Source: Streptomyces bacillaris (lineage in GTDB: Bacteria > Actinomycetota > Actinomycetes > Streptomycetales > Streptomycetaceae). Taken from it: 64,000 nt of DNA. The stretch spans positions 2,542,001 through 2,606,000 of the forward strand of contig NZ_CP029378.1 in assembly GCF_003268675.1 (NCBI RefSeq), written 5' to 3'. A model generated the notes under the pieces. The model saw nothing but the letters and a program-made list of their open reading frames with translations. It made no database searches and had not been told where the DNA came from. Below, piece after piece: positions 1-9,076 of the stretch. How positions within the stretch are numbered: the first letter of the stretch is position 1; the number at the start of each line of letters is the position of its first letter. A program made the translations under genes and the position numbers.

Positions 1-60
1 CTCATCGGCGCGGTCTGCTTCTCCATCCACCGCATCCTGAAGCGCAACGGCTGGCTGTGA
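1..60 (+). CDS. C-terminal end of a membrane protein, probably CorA-type Mg/Co transporter
   Basis: Only the last 19 codons are in the window; the stop is TGA at 58-60. The residues are hydrophobic and then basic, ending KRNGWL. Many actinobacterial CorA proteins end with a second membrane helix followed by such a K/R-x-GWL tail, and corA lies near the Rv1232c homologue in mycobacteria. The assignment rests on this tail and on context, so it is tentative; another inner-membrane protein is possible. Confidence 0.45.
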   Translation, partial: LIGAVCFSIHRILKRNGWL

Positions 61-98
61 CCACCGGGGGACGGACGGAAGGGCCTAAGCTCCCGGCC

Positions 99-620
99 AT
101 GACTGATGCTGCCGACGCGCTGCTGGAGAAGGCCCTCGTCGAGGAGGCCACCAAGAAGTCCGGCCTCGTCTGGGTGCGCTCCACCGGGCCCGCCCGGGCC
201 GTCTGGCACGTCTGGCACGAGGGCGCGGCCCACCTCGTCGGGGACGGCCCCGGCGAGCAGCCGCTGCCCGCCGGGCTCACCGACGGGGGCAGCGCCGAGG
301 TGACCGTACGCAGCAAGGACAAGGGCGGCCGGATCGTCGCCTGGACCGCGGACGTACGGGTGCTGGCGCCGCACTCCGAGGAGTGGGAGGCGGCCGTGGC
401 CGAGCTGAAGGGCAAGCGGCTGAACGCGCCGGACGCCGAGGTGATGACGGAGCGGTGGGCCAAGGAGTGCACGGTGGTGCGCCTCACGCCCGAGTCGGTC
501 GACACCGCGCTGCCGGACACCTCGCTGGCCGCCGCCCCGCTGCCGACCGGGGCCACCACCCGGCGGCCCGTACCGGCCGCGCTCCCCCGGCTGCTGCTGA
601 AGCGGCGCCGGAAGGGCTGA
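99..620 (+). CDS. Conserved actinobacterial protein of unknown function
   Basis: A 173-residue soluble protein with no signal peptide or membrane helix. The N-terminus is acidic and helical (DALLEKALVEEATKKSG), then comes a compact alpha/beta region, and the C-terminus is basic (RLLLKRRRKG). I chose the ATG at 99 because the in-frame GTG at 57 overlaps the end of the preceding gene and adds an unconserved-looking extension. I do not recognise a catalytic motif. It is convergent with the lipoprotein gene on the other strand and only 18 bases separate the two stops. Confidence 0.7.
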   Translation: MTDAADALLEKALVEEATKKSGLVWVRSTGPARAVWHVWHEGAAHLVGDGPGEQPLPAGLTDGGSAEVTVRSKDKGGRIVAWTADVRVLAPHSEEWEAAVAELKGKRLNAPDAEVMTERWAKECTVVRLTPESVDTALPDTSLAAAPLPTGATTRRPVPAALPRLLLKRRRKG

Positions 621-644
621 CGCCTGCGGAGGTGTGCGTCAGCC
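615..644. terminator. Bidirectional hairpin spanning two convergent stop codons
   Basis: Perfect 9-bp arms (GGCTGACGC at 615-623 and its complement at 636-644) with a 12-base loop. The hairpin contains the stop of the upstream + gene and the end of the - strand lipoprotein gene, so one element can serve both. Confidence 0.6.
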
Positions 645-1400
645 GGAGGACTTGGGGAGCTGGCCGCCGTAGTCCACGGTGTCGTCGTCCTTCGGGGCCT
701 CCAGGGGGAAGGGGCGCCCCCAGTCGGCCAGGGTGACGGTGCCCCCGCCGCCGCCGCGCGCCACCCGTACCGGGTACGGCTTGCCCTCCAGGGAGACGTC
801 GAGCGCCCCGCCCTCGCCCTTGCCGCCCAGGAGCTGGATGGTGCGGTGGCCGGTGACGGTGTCCCTGGCCCCCTTGTTCAGGGTGCCGTGCAGCGTCAGC
901 AGGCCGTCCAGCAGGACCTTCTTGTCGGTGAAGCCGCGCAGCTGGCCGTAGCTGGGGTCGCCCTCGGGGACCTTGACGTACTTGCCGCCCAGCTTCTCGG
1001 CGGCCTCCTGGTCGGAGCGGCTCGCCTTGCCGCCCTCCTCGTGGATCCAGAAGTCGGCGTCGGCCTTGATGAAGAGCTCGTCCTCGACGCGCAGCAGGAC
1101 GAAGCTCCGCTTCTTGGAGGAGACCGATCCCGTGCCGCCCTTGTCGCTGAGCTTCATGTTCAGCACATAGGTGCCGCCCTTGGTGACCAGGGTGCCCGCC
1201 AGCCGTACGCCGTCCGCGCTGTCGGCCGCCGCTCTGGCCTTCGTGTCGATCTGCTCCGCCGGGAGTCTGCCGATCCCGTTGGTCCCCTTGTCCGGGTCCT
1301 CGCCCGCGCAGGCGGTGAGAGCCGCGACGAGCCCACCGCAGAGAACGACGGCGAGCGCGGTCCGGCGATGATTCCGGACGGCCGGGGCAAAAGAGGTCAC
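639..1400 (-). CDS. Secreted lipoprotein, LppX/LprG-like
   Basis: About 253 residues. The N-terminus has basic residues (RNHRRT), a hydrophobic stretch and the lipobox LTAC, so it should be lipidated and anchored to the outer face of the membrane. The rest is beta-rich with many Lys/Asp and a pattern of VLNMKLSDKGGTGS, FIKADADFW and a late VTLADWG. That resembles the LppX_LprAFG lipid-binding fold (DUF1396), which carries lipids in mycobacteria. I prefer GTG at 1400, which has GAGG upstream; a TTG at 1418 would only add six residues and has no clear ribosome site. Substrate unknown. Confidence 0.7.
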   Translation of the reverse strand: MTSFAPAVRNHRRTALAVVLCGGLVAALTACAGEDPDKGTNGIGRLPAEQIDTKARAAADSADGVRLAGTLVTKGGTYVLNMKLSDKGGTGSVSSKKRSFVLLRVEDELFIKADADFWIHEEGGKASRSDQEAAEKLGGKYVKVPEGDPSYGQLRGFTDKKVLLDGLLTLHGTLNKGARDTVTGHRTIQLLGGKGEGGALDVSLEGKPYPVRVARGGGGGTVTLADWGRPFPLEAPKDDDTVDYGGQLPKSSG

Positions 1401-1618
1401 GGGCGTACTGCCTCTCAACGGCGATCGGGGGCAGAGCGCAGCGTACCCGGGCTCCGGGCACCGTCCGGCAGCCAGTCGTACGGACGGGTCCGCCGGGGCG
1501 CTCCACGACGGCAGCGGCTAGCCTGATCATGGCGTACGGCTTGCGCGTACGGCGGAACGCACCGGTCCGCAACCGTGCCGGCCGGACCGGCACGACGCGA
1601 GCGACAAGGAGGCGGAGC

Positions 1619-2893
1619 ATGGCGGCAGGGGCCCCCAGGGTCTTCGTCTCGCACCTCGCGGGGGTGCCCGTGTTCGACCCGAACGGGGACCAGGTCGGCC
1701 GGGTCCGCGACCTGGTGGCGATGTTGCGTGTCGGACCGCGGCCGCCGCGCATCCTGGGGCTGGTAGTGGAGGTGATCAGCCGGCGGCGGATCTTCCTGCC
1801 GATGACCCGGGTGACGGGCGTGGAGTCGGGCCAGGTCATCACCACCGGCGTGGTCAACATGCGCCGCTTCGAGCAGCGGCCCACCGAACGGCTCGTCCTC
1901 GGCGAGTTCCTCGACCGCCGGGTGCGGCTGGTGGAGACCGAGGAGGAGGTCACCGTCCTGGACGTGGCGATCCAGCAGTTGCCCGCCCGCCGGGACTGGG
2001 AGATCGACAAGTACTTCGTCCGCAAGGGGCGCGGCGGGGCGCTGCGCCGCAAGGGCGAGACGCTGACGGTGGAGTGGTCTGCGGTGAGCGGCTTCTCGCT
2101 GGAGGAGCACGGGCAGGGCGCGGAGAACCTGGTCGCCACGTTCGAGCGGCTGCGTCCGGCCGATGTGGCCAACGCCCTGCACCACCTCTCCCCCAAGCGC
2201 CGAGTGGAGGTGGCCGCCGCGCTCGACGACGACCGGCTGGCCGACGTCCTGGAGGAGCTGCCCGAGGACGACCAGGTGGAGATCCTGGGCAAGCTCAAGG
2301 AGGAGCGGGCCGCCGACGTCCTGGAGGCGATGGACCCGGACGACGCGGCCGACCTGCTCTCGGAGCTGCCCGAGGAGGACAAGGAGCGGCTGCTCACCCT
2401 GATGCGGCCGGACGACGCCGCCGACGTACGGCGTCTGATGTCGTACGAGGAGCGGACGGCGGGCGGTCTGATGACGACCGAGCCGATCGTGCTGCGGCCG
2501 GACGCCACCGTGGCCGACGCGCTCGCCCGGGTCCGGCAGCAGGACCTGTCCCCGGCGCTCGCCGCCCAGGTGTACGTGTGCCGCTCCCCCGACGAGACGC
2601 CGACCGGGAAGTACCTGGGCACCGTGCACTTCCAGCGGCTGCTGCGCGATCCGCCGTTCACCCTGGTCAGCTCAATCGTCGACAGCGATCTGGTGCCGCT
2701 GCCCCCGGACACCCCGCTGCCGACCGTGACCAGCTATCTGGCCGCGTACAACCTGGTCTCGGCGCCCGTGGTGGACGAGAGCGGCTCCCTGCTGGGCGCG
2801 GTGACGGTGGACGACGTGCTGGACCACCTGCTGCCCGAGGACTGGCGCGAGACCGACTTCCACGGTGAGGGGGGCATCCGCCATGGCCGGTGA
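1619..2893 (+). CDS. Cytosolic MgtE-N / CBS-domain protein (Rv1232c type)
   Basis: 424 residues. Residues 1-90 look like a PRC-barrel and are followed by a second similar segment. Residues about 175-275 are acidic helical repeats (LADVLEELPEDDQVEIL, AADVLEAMDPDDAADLL) typical of the MgtE intracellular N domain. Two CBS motifs follow, beginning TAGGLMTTEPIVL and ending LLGAVTVDDVLDHLL. The transmembrane channel of real MgtE is absent, so this is a regulatory protein rather than a transporter. The start at 1619 follows AAGGAGGCGGAGC; an in-frame ATG at 1529 has no such site. The next gene overlaps by 11 bases, so the two are translationally coupled. Confidence 0.88.
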   Translation: MAAGAPRVFVSHLAGVPVFDPNGDQVGRVRDLVAMLRVGPRPPRILGLVVEVISRRRIFLPMTRVTGVESGQVITTGVVNMRRFEQRPTERLVLGEFLDRRVRLVETEEEVTVLDVAIQQLPARRDWEIDKYFVRKGRGGALRRKGETLTVEWSAVSGFSLEEHGQGAENLVATFERLRPADVANALHHLSPKRRVEVAAALDDDRLADVLEELPEDDQVEILGKLKEERAADVLEAMDPDDAADLLSELPEEDKERLLTLMRPDDAADVRRLMSYEERTAGGLMTTEPIVLRPDATVADALARVRQQDLSPALAAQVYVCRSPDETPTGKYLGTVHFQRLLRDPPFTLVSSIVDSDLVPLPPDTPLPTVTSYLAAYNLVSAPVVDESGSLLGAVTVDDVLDHLLPEDWRETDFHGEGGIRHGR

Positions 2894-3461
2894 GGAGCGG
2901 TCGAAGGCCGCGTCGACGGGCGCGTCGGGGCTGATGCGGCCGCCGCGCACCCGGCTCGACCAGCCGAAGGCGCCGGGGCTGAAGCTGCTGCCGGAGTACG
3001 ACCCGGAGGCGTTCGGCCGGTTCTCGGAGCGGATCGCGCGGTTCCTGGGGACCGGACGGTTCATCGTCTGGATGACGCTGATCATCATCGTCTGGGTGGC
3101 GTGGAACGTCTGGGCGCCGAAGGAGCTGCGCTGGGACGAGTACCCGTTCATCTTCCTGACCCTGATGCTCTCGCTCCAGGCGTCGTACGCGGCCCCGCTG
3201 ATCCTGCTGGCCCAGAACCGGCAGGACGACCGCGACCGGGTCACCCACGAGCAGGACCGCAAGCAGAACGAGCGGTCCATCGCCGACACCGAGTACCTCA
3301 GCCGGGAGATCGCGGCGCTGCGGATGGGCCTGGGCGAGGTGGCCACCCGGGACTGGATCCGCTCGGAGCTGCAGGACATGGTGCGGGACATGGAGGAGCG
3401 CCGGATCGTGCGCACGTCCGAGAGTGACGAAGGCGACCGCAGAGGTCCTACCCGCCCGTAG
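2883..3461 (+). CDS. DUF1003 family membrane protein
   Basis: 192 residues. A basic, cytoplasmic N-terminus contains RPPRTRLDQPK, followed by a stretch ending RIARFLGTGRF. Then come two membrane helices at about residues 58-78 and 87-107. The tail is a charged coiled coil with NRQDDRDRVTHEQDRKQNERS, a DUF1003 hallmark. The function of the family is unknown. The start overlaps the upstream CBS gene and mrp follows 25 bases after the stop, the same order as Rv1232c-Rv1231c-mrp in M. tuberculosis. I infer a three-gene operon. Confidence 0.85.
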   Translation: MAGEERSKAASTGASGLMRPPRTRLDQPKAPGLKLLPEYDPEAFGRFSERIARFLGTGRFIVWMTLIIIVWVAWNVWAPKELRWDEYPFIFLTLMLSLQASYAAPLILLAQNRQDDRDRVTHEQDRKQNERSIADTEYLSREIAALRMGLGEVATRDWIRSELQDMVRDMEERRIVRTSESDEGDRRGPTRP

Positions 3462-3486
3462 GGCCCGGCGCCGTAACATCGTCGGT

Positions 3487-4620
3487 ATGGCTACGGAAGA
3501 CGCGGTGCTTGAGGCACTGGCGACAGTGAACGACCCGGAGATCCACCGCCCGATCACCGAGCTGGGCATGGTGAAATCGGTCGAGATCGATCCTGACGGT
3601 GCAGTCGCTGTCACGGTGTATCTCACGGTCTCCGGCTGCCCGATGCGCGACACGATCACCAGGAACGTGGAAGAGGCCGTCTCCCGGGTGGAGGGCGTCT
3701 CCCGGGTCTCGGTCACCCTCGACGTGATGAGCGACGAGCAGCGCAAGGACCTGGCCAGCTCGCTGCGCGGCGGCACGGCCGAGCGCGAGGTGCCCTTCGC
3801 CAAGCCCGGCTCGCTGACCCGGGTGTACGCGGTCGCCTCCGGCAAGGGCGGCGTCGGCAAGTCCTCGGTGACGGTCAACCTGGCGGCGGCGATGGCGGCC
3901 GACGGGCTGAAGGTCGGTGTCGTGGACGCGGACATCTACGGGCACAGCGTGCCCCGGATGCTCGGCGCGGACGGCAAGCCCACCCAGGTCGAGAACATGA
4001 TCATGCCGCCGTCCTCGCACGGCGTGAAGGTCATCTCCATCGGCATGTTCACCCCGGGCAACGCGCCCGTGGTGTGGCGCGGCCCGATGCTCCACCGGGC
4101 GCTCCAGCAGTTCCTGGCCGATGTGTACTGGGGCGACCTGGACGTCCTGCTGCTGGACCTGCCACCGGGCACCGGTGACATCGCGATCTCCGTGGCGCAG
4201 CTCGTGCCGAACGCGGAGATCCTGGTGGTCACGACCCCGCAGCAGGCGGCGGCCGAGGTGGCGGAGCGGGCCGGTTCCATCGCCGTACAGACCCACCAGA
4301 AGATCGTCGGCGTCGTGGAGAACATGTCGGGCATGCCGTGCCCGCACTGCGACGAGATGGTCGACGTCTTCGGCTCGGGCGGCGGCGCGCGGGTCGCGGA
4401 GGGGCTGACCCGGACGGTCGGCGCCGAGGTGCCGGTGCTGGGCGCGATCCCGATCGACGTACGGCTGCGCGAGGGCGGCGACGAGGGCAAGCCGGTGGTC
4501 CTGTCCGACCCGGACTCCCCGGCGGGCAGCGCGCTGCGGGCGATCGCGCGGAAGCTGGGCGGCCGCCAGCGCGGCCTGTCGGGCATGTCACTGGGGATCA
4601 CCCCGCGCAACAAGTTCTGA
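3487..4620 (+). CDS. mrp: Mrp/NBP35 family iron-sulfur carrier ATPase
   Basis: 377 residues. An N-terminal MIP18/DUF59 domain (residues 1-85) contains the conserved VYLTVSGCPMRD segment. It is followed by a deviant P-loop ATPase with GKGGVGKSS at about 119-127, the DLPPGTGD signature and a CPHC pair near 284-287 that would bind a bridging cluster. The family delivers [4Fe-4S] clusters to apoproteins in the cytosol. The ATG at 3487 was chosen because the upstream in-frame codons lie inside the end of the DUF1003 gene and the DUF59 domain starts immediately after it. Length is normal. Confidence 0.93.
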   Translation: MATEDAVLEALATVNDPEIHRPITELGMVKSVEIDPDGAVAVTVYLTVSGCPMRDTITRNVEEAVSRVEGVSRVSVTLDVMSDEQRKDLASSLRGGTAEREVPFAKPGSLTRVYAVASGKGGVGKSSVTVNLAAAMAADGLKVGVVDADIYGHSVPRMLGADGKPTQVENMIMPPSSHGVKVISIGMFTPGNAPVVWRGPMLHRALQQFLADVYWGDLDVLLLDLPPGTGDIAISVAQLVPNAEILVVTTPQQAAAEVAERAGSIAVQTHQKIVGVVENMSGMPCPHCDEMVDVFGSGGGARVAEGLTRTVGAEVPVLGAIPIDVRLREGGDEGKPVVLSDPDSPAGSALRAIARKLGGRQRGLSGMSLGITPRNKF

Positions 4621-4633
4621 GCCCTGCCGCTCC

Positions 4634-4677
4634 TGAGCGCCGTACGGGCCCGGTCTCCCCGGCCTGTACGGCGCTCA
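4634..4677. terminator. Bidirectional terminator between mrp and the convergent gene
   Basis: Inverted repeat with 17-base arms at 4634-4650 and 4661-4677, one G-T wobble and a 10-base loop. It lies between two convergent stops (4620 and 4698). Confidence 0.8.
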
Positions 4678-4697
4678 CGTGTTTCCGGGCGCTGGCC

Positions 4698-5363
4698 CTA
4701 CGCGTAGCTCTCGATGTCCTTGATGACCGAGAACCCCAGCCCGTACGCGCTCATCCCCCGCCCGTACGCCCCGATGTGCACGCCCTCGTGGGCCGACCCG
4801 GCGAGCACCCAGCCGAACTCGGACTCGCGGTAGTGGAACTCCACCGGGACCCCGTCCACCGGCAGGGAGAGCGTCGACCAGGGCGCGGAGCCGAGGTCGT
4901 CGGCGAGGGTGAACGCCGTCTCGGTCTGCTGGTCCAGCCAGTCGTCGCGCAGGGTGTGGTCCATCTGCGGCGGCCAGGTGTAGGCCAGCAGCCCCGAGCC
5001 GGCCAGCCAGGCCGCCGAGGAGACCGTGGTGGCGTCCAGGACGCCCGTACCGTCACCGCTGCGTCTGACGGGGCTCGCGGCGACCGTGATGACGGCCGCG
5101 AACCGTTCCTTCTCGGCGGCGGAGCCGTCCGTCTTCACCGACGGCTCGTCACCGTGTCCGGTGGAGCCGTGCTGCACGGTGCCGTCCGCCGCCGTGCCGA
5201 CCTGCATCAGCCAGCGGGGGCCGGTGAAGGCGTCGTCCAGGCCGTACCAGGGGAACGGCGCCTCCAGATAGCCGTCGACGGTACGCCGCCGGGCCGCCGG
5301 TACCTCCTCCGCCGTGACCGTGCCAGGGGCACCGTCCGTATCCACCCGACTCGTCGTCTCCAT
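4698..5363 (-). CDS. Conserved protein of unknown function
   Basis: 221 residues, probably cytosolic, no signal peptide. It contains many aromatic residues (PFPWYGLDDAFTGPRWLMQVG, YTWPPQMDHTLRDDWLDQQ) and ends with a Gly-rich segment HIGAYGRGMSAYGLGFSVI. I do not recognise the family. The ATG at 5363 was chosen because the 24 codons upstream to 5435 are Arg/Gly-rich, non-coding in look, and lack a ribosome site. It sits between tatB and mrp, the place where M. tuberculosis carries unrelated hypothetical genes (Rv1225c-Rv1228). Confidence 0.72.
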   Translation of the reverse strand: METTSRVDTDGAPGTVTAEEVPAARRRTVDGYLEAPFPWYGLDDAFTGPRWLMQVGTAADGTVQHGSTGHGDEPSVKTDGSAAEKERFAAVITVAASPVRRSGDGTGVLDATTVSSAAWLAGSGLLAYTWPPQMDHTLRDDWLDQQTETAFTLADDLGSAPWSTLSLPVDGVPVEFHYRESEFGWVLAGSAHEGVHIGAYGRGMSAYGLGFSVIKDIESYA

Positions 5364-5489
5364 CTGAGCGGCCGCCTCCTCGATCAGTCCTGATCCGGAG
5401 CGGCCCGCCCCCCGCGGGCGTGGGCGTCCTCGCAACCGGACAGATGGAGAATAGCCATACCGTCCGGGCGAGTCGGGATTGACCTGGCG

Positions 5490-5987
5490 TCAGGTGGCGT
5501 CCGCGTCGAACGGCGGACGCTCGGGCTGCGCCTGCTGCGGGGCCTTCTTCAGCAGGTCAGGGGTGGTGTCACTGGTCTTGGTGAGGCTGGGAGCGGTGGT
5601 GGTGGCCGGTGCGCCCGCTGCTCCGTCGGCCGCACTGTTGGCGGAATCCGGTGCCGGGGTGCGCCCGTTGACCGCGTCCGTGACGTCGGACAGCTCCTTG
5701 CGCAGATCGAAGCTCTCGCGGATCTCCTTCAGCCCCAAGTCGTCGTTGCCGTCCATGAGCTGCTTGCGAACGAACGTCTTGGGGTTGAGGTCCTCGAACT
5801 CGAAGTCCTTGAACTGCGGGCCCAGCTCCGTACGGATGTCTTCCTTGGCGCTGTCCGAGAACTCCCGGATCTTGCGGATGGTGCGCGTCAGGTCCTGGAT
5901 GAGCTTGGGCAGCTTGTCGGGGCCGAAGACCAGCACGGCCAGGACACCGATGGTCAGCAGCTCCAGTGCGCCTATGTCATTGAACAC
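5490..5987 (-). CDS. tatB: Sec-independent protein translocase TatB
   Basis: 165 residues. The first 20 residues form a short membrane helix ending in FGPDKLPKLIQDL, the conserved hinge of TatA/TatB, then an amphipathic helix (RTIRKIREFSDSAKEDIRTELG) and a disordered Ala/Pro/Thr tail. TatB with TatC is the receptor for folded proteins with twin-arginine signals. The gene follows the htrA-type gene on the same strand after about 125 bases, as in the mycobacterial sigE-rseA-htrA-tatB cluster, so it may be co-regulated with envelope stress. Confidence 0.93.
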   Translation of the reverse strand: MFNDIGALELLTIGVLAVLVFGPDKLPKLIQDLTRTIRKIREFSDSAKEDIRTELGPQFKDFEFEDLNPKTFVRKQLMDGNDDLGLKEIRESFDLRKELSDVTDAVNGRTPAPDSANSAADGAAGAPATTTAPSLTKTSDTTPDLLKKAPQQAQPERPPFDADAT

Positions 5988-6111
5988 CTAGCTGCTCCTC
6001 GTGTTCTCCGCGTGTTCTCCGCCTGAAACCGACATTCCCGGCAGGCTGGGGGTGCCCGGGCCGCTCAACGGTACCTGGCCGACCTGTCCGGGCGGTACCT
6101 CGCCATGGCGC

Positions 6112-7890
6112 TCACGTGCCGCTCGACGAGCCGAGCGTCAACGTGATGGTCAGCTCCTCGCCACCCCGGGTGAGCCGCAGCTCCAGCCGGTCGCCCGGCC
6201 GGTGGGCGCGGATCTTGACGATCAGCTCCTCCCCGCTGTGCACCCGCTGGCCCTGGACGGCGGTGATCACGTCGCCGGATCTGATGCCCGCCTTGGCGGC
6301 GGGGCCGTCCTTGGTGACCGCGGGGCCGTCGTCGGCGCCCTTCGTGCCGACCTTGGCGCCGTCGCCGGTGAACTTCATGTCCAGCGTGACGCCGATCACG
6401 GGGTGGGTCGCCCGGCCGGTGTTGATCAGCTCCTCGGCGACGCGCTTGCCCTGGTTGATCGGTATCGCGAAGCCGAGGCCGATGGAACCGGACTGGCCGC
6501 CGCGCTCGGGGCCCTTGCCGCTGTCGGCGGCGCGGATGGCGCTGTTGATGCCGATGACATGGGCCTGGGTGTCGACGAGCGGGCCGCCGGAGTTGCCCGG
6601 GTTGATCGGGGCGTCGGTCTGGAGGGCGTCGACATAGCTGATGTCGCTGCCGTCGCCCTTCTCGCCGCCCGCGGTGATGGGGCGCTGCTTGGCGCTGATG
6701 ATGCCCGAGGTGACCGTGTTGGAGAGGTCGAAGGGGGCGCCGATGGCCACCACCGGGTCGCCCACCTGGACGTTGTCGGAGTTGCCGAGCGGCAGGGGCT
6801 TGAGGCCGGAGACCCCGCGGACCCTGACGACGGCGAGGTCGTAGCCGCTGTCCTTGCCGACCAGCTCGGCGGTGGCCGTCTCGCCGCTGCTGAACGTCAC
6901 GGTGATGTCGCCGGTGGTCCCGGCCGGGGCGACGACGTGGTTGTTGGTGAGGATGTGGCCCCGGTTGTCGAGGACGAACCCGGTGCCGGTGCCGGACTCG
7001 GCGGTGCCGCTGACGTGCAGGGTGACCACGCTGGGCAGGGCGCTGGCGGCGATGCCCGCGACGCTCTCGGGGGCCCGGTCGGTGGTCGTGCGGCTCGCCT
7101 GGGGCAGCTCGACGGTGGTCAGGCCGCCGTTGCGCTCGATGTAGGCGCCGACCCCGCCGCCGATGCCGCTGGCGACCAGGGTGAGCAGCAGCACCCCGGC
7201 GAAGGCCCCACCCCGCCGGTTCTTCCGCCGCCCCGGCTCGGTCCCGGCGGGCGGCCCCAGCTGCGTCAACGGCTGCCCGGGCGCCGCCCAGGGGTCGTAC
7301 TGCCCCCACTGCGCGGGCACGGGGGCGGGGGCGGGCTGTTGCTGTAGGGCGGTGGGGTGTTGCTGCGACTGCGGCTGTACGGGGGCGGGGTGAGGCTGTA
7401 CGGGAGCGGGTCCGCCCTGTACGCCGGTGGGCGGCGGCACCGGGGAGGGGTGCTGCGGCGACGGGGCCGCTGCCTGCGGGGGCACGGGGGTGCCGTGGGC
7501 CGGGGTCGGCCGCTGCACCGGCGGCGCGGGGGCCCAGGGGCCGGGGTCCCCGTACGGCGGGGTGCTGTAGGCGTCGGGCTCGTGCAGCGGGGCCCCGGAC
7601 GGGCGGGGCCGGTGCGACGCCTGGCCCGCGCCGGGCGGGGCGGCGTCGGCGGGTGCGGCCGGGTGGTCGGGGGCGGAGGCCGTCGGGTGGCTGGGATCTG
7701 CCCCCGAGCCCGGGGCGGCGGGGTCGCCCGCGCCGGGCGGGGCCGGGGGCGTGTCCTCGCCCAGGGCCCGGCTCTCCGGCTCGGCGCGGCCGGGCCGCCC
7801 CGTCGTGGGACGGCTCCACCACTTCGCCTGGGGCCCGGTGGGCTTCCCGTCGTCCATGCTCTCTCCGCAACTGGCCTCTGCACGCCCCAC
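6112..7890 (-). CDS. htrA: HtrA/DegP-like S1C serine protease with PDZ domain
   Basis: 592 residues. Residues 1-230 are a long Pro/Ala/Gln-rich cytoplasmic segment, then one membrane helix (LLLTLVASGIGGGVGAYI). The exported trypsin-like domain has TNNHVV (His), GYDLAVVRV (Asp) and NPGNSGGPLVD (Ser). A C-terminal PDZ domain (GPAAKAGIRSGDVITAVQG) follows. It should degrade or refold damaged extracytoplasmic proteins. GTG at 7890 has GGGAGGG eight bases upstream; ATG at 7857 (MDDGKP) with a nearby GGAG is the alternative. It is third in the order sigE, anti-sigma, htrA, tatB. Confidence 0.92.
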   Translation of the reverse strand: MGRAEASCGESMDDGKPTGPQAKWWSRPTTGRPGRAEPESRALGEDTPPAPPGAGDPAAPGSGADPSHPTASAPDHPAAPADAAPPGAGQASHRPRPSGAPLHEPDAYSTPPYGDPGPWAPAPPVQRPTPAHGTPVPPQAAAPSPQHPSPVPPPTGVQGGPAPVQPHPAPVQPQSQQHPTALQQQPAPAPVPAQWGQYDPWAAPGQPLTQLGPPAGTEPGRRKNRRGGAFAGVLLLTLVASGIGGGVGAYIERNGGLTTVELPQASRTTTDRAPESVAGIAASALPSVVTLHVSGTAESGTGTGFVLDNRGHILTNNHVVAPAGTTGDITVTFSSGETATAELVGKDSGYDLAVVRVRGVSGLKPLPLGNSDNVQVGDPVVAIGAPFDLSNTVTSGIISAKQRPITAGGEKGDGSDISYVDALQTDAPINPGNSGGPLVDTQAHVIGINSAIRAADSGKGPERGGQSGSIGLGFAIPINQGKRVAEELINTGRATHPVIGVTLDMKFTGDGAKVGTKGADDGPAVTKDGPAAKAGIRSGDVITAVQGQRVHSGEELIVKIRAHRPGDRLELRLTRGGEELTITLTLGSSSGT

Positions 7891-8011
7891 AGAGGCGTCC
7901 CTCCCCGGAATTCAACCAGGTTTGCGAATCTCCCCGCAGGGCCCCTTACGGGATCGGCCGGGGAACGGGTGCGGATCGGCCAGGGATCGGCCGGGGGACG
8001 GCCGATCCCGG

Positions 8012-9076
8012 TCAGCGGCGGGGTGGCAGCGGGCTCGCCAGGTCGTTGGCCGGGGCCGGACGGGTCTCCGGGGCCGAGGAGACCGGCGGGGCGCTCGCCT
8101 TCGCCGTCGATCCGCCGCCCAGCACCGCCGCGAGCAGCGGGGTGGAGCCACCGGTCGGACGTATGAGCGGGGGCACGGACACGTTCAGCACGGGGAACGT
8201 GAAGGGGTGCCCGCCCAGGGGGGAGGAGAGGAGCGGCGGGGCCGTCGTCTGCGCCCGTGGGAGCAGGGGCGGCTTCGCCGTTGGGGCGACGGACGCCGGG
8301 GGCGGGGTGAGCACGGGCGCGGGCCGGTGCGAGCCGGTCGACGAGATGTCGGCCGCCGACCGGTTGACGGCGAGGCGGTCGCCGCCGACCGACTGGCTGC
8401 CGCCGCGACGGCTCACGGCCTCGTTCGAGCCTCCGGCGCGGGTCTCCGCGCCGAGCGGGGTCACACTGCTACCGCTGCCCTCGGCGCGCAGGAGGGGATC
8501 CTGGGCGGAGTCCAGCGGCAGGGTGCCGCCGAGCGCGATGGCCGCCAGGGAGACGGCACCGGCCGCCGCGAAGGCGAAGCGCCGGCCGCGCCAGGGCGAA
8601 CGCTCGGCGTCCCGGGCCATGTCGTGTATGCGGAAGGCGGAGCGGGAGCCACCGGGCAGGACGGCGGTGGAGCCGTGGGCGGCGGGGAGATACCCGAAGT
8701 CGGCCGGCGCGGAGGGGCGCACGGCGTCGCGGCGGGTGGAGCCGGAGGACCGCAGCGGGGGGAAGAACTCGTCGGCGAACGGACCGCCGGAGCCGAAGGG
8801 GCGGCCGGGGCCGGTGTCGTCGCCTCCAGGACCGCCGGGAAGGCCCTGGAGGCGGGCCAGGAACCCCTCGGAGGGCGAGGGTGCGGCGGACATGGCGAAG
8901 GCGCTCTTGAGGCGGCGCTGGGCGTCGGCCTCGACCTTGCACCGGGCGCAGGTCGCCAGATGGGCGAGGACCCGCTCACGGGCGTCATGATTCAGCTCGC
9001 CGTCGACCAGCGCGGCGAGCCGGTCCCCCAGATGCGCTTCCGCAGGGGTGGGACCGGTCGGACCTGTGCCACTCAC
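8012..9076 (-). CDS. ZAS-type anti-sigma factor (RseA-like) for the adjacent SigE
   Basis: 354 residues. The N-terminal 70 residues hold a zinc-binding anti-sigma domain with HLATCARC, an Hx3Cx2C motif. A Gly/Ser/Pro-rich linker follows, then a hydrophobic segment ([18 protein letters not shown]) that can span the membrane, then a long Ser/Thr/Pro-rich extracytoplasmic tail. Its GTG start overlaps the sigma stop (GTGA at 9073-9076), the usual way to make sigma and anti-sigma in fixed ratio. It is much longer than mycobacterial RseA (about 150 residues); the extra length is the low-complexity outer part. Confidence 0.85.
   Translation of the reverse strand: MSGTGPTGPTPAEAHLGDRLAALVDGELNHDARERVLAHLATCARCKVEADAQRRLKSAFAMSAAPSPSEGFLARLQGLPGGPGGDDTGPGRPFGSGGPFADEFFPPLRSSGSTRRDAVRPSAPADFGYLPAAHGSTAVLPGGSRSAFRIHDMARDAERSPWRGRRFAFAAAGAVSLAAIALGGTLPLDSAQDPLLRAEGSGSSVTPLGAETRAGGSNEAVSRRGGSQSVGGDRLAVNRSAADISSTGSHRPAPVLTPPPASVAPTAKPPLLPRAQTTAPPLLSSPLGGHPFTFPVLNVSVPPLIRPTGGSTPLLAAVLGGGSTAKASAPPVSSAPETRPAPANDLASPLPPRR

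Noticed and set aside
484..2712. 742-residue reading frame on the minus strand
   Set aside because: It runs antisense through the MgtE-N/CBS gene and the lipoprotein gene, is Arg/Ser/Pro-rich, and exists only because of high GC. The same holds for many other long antisense frames.
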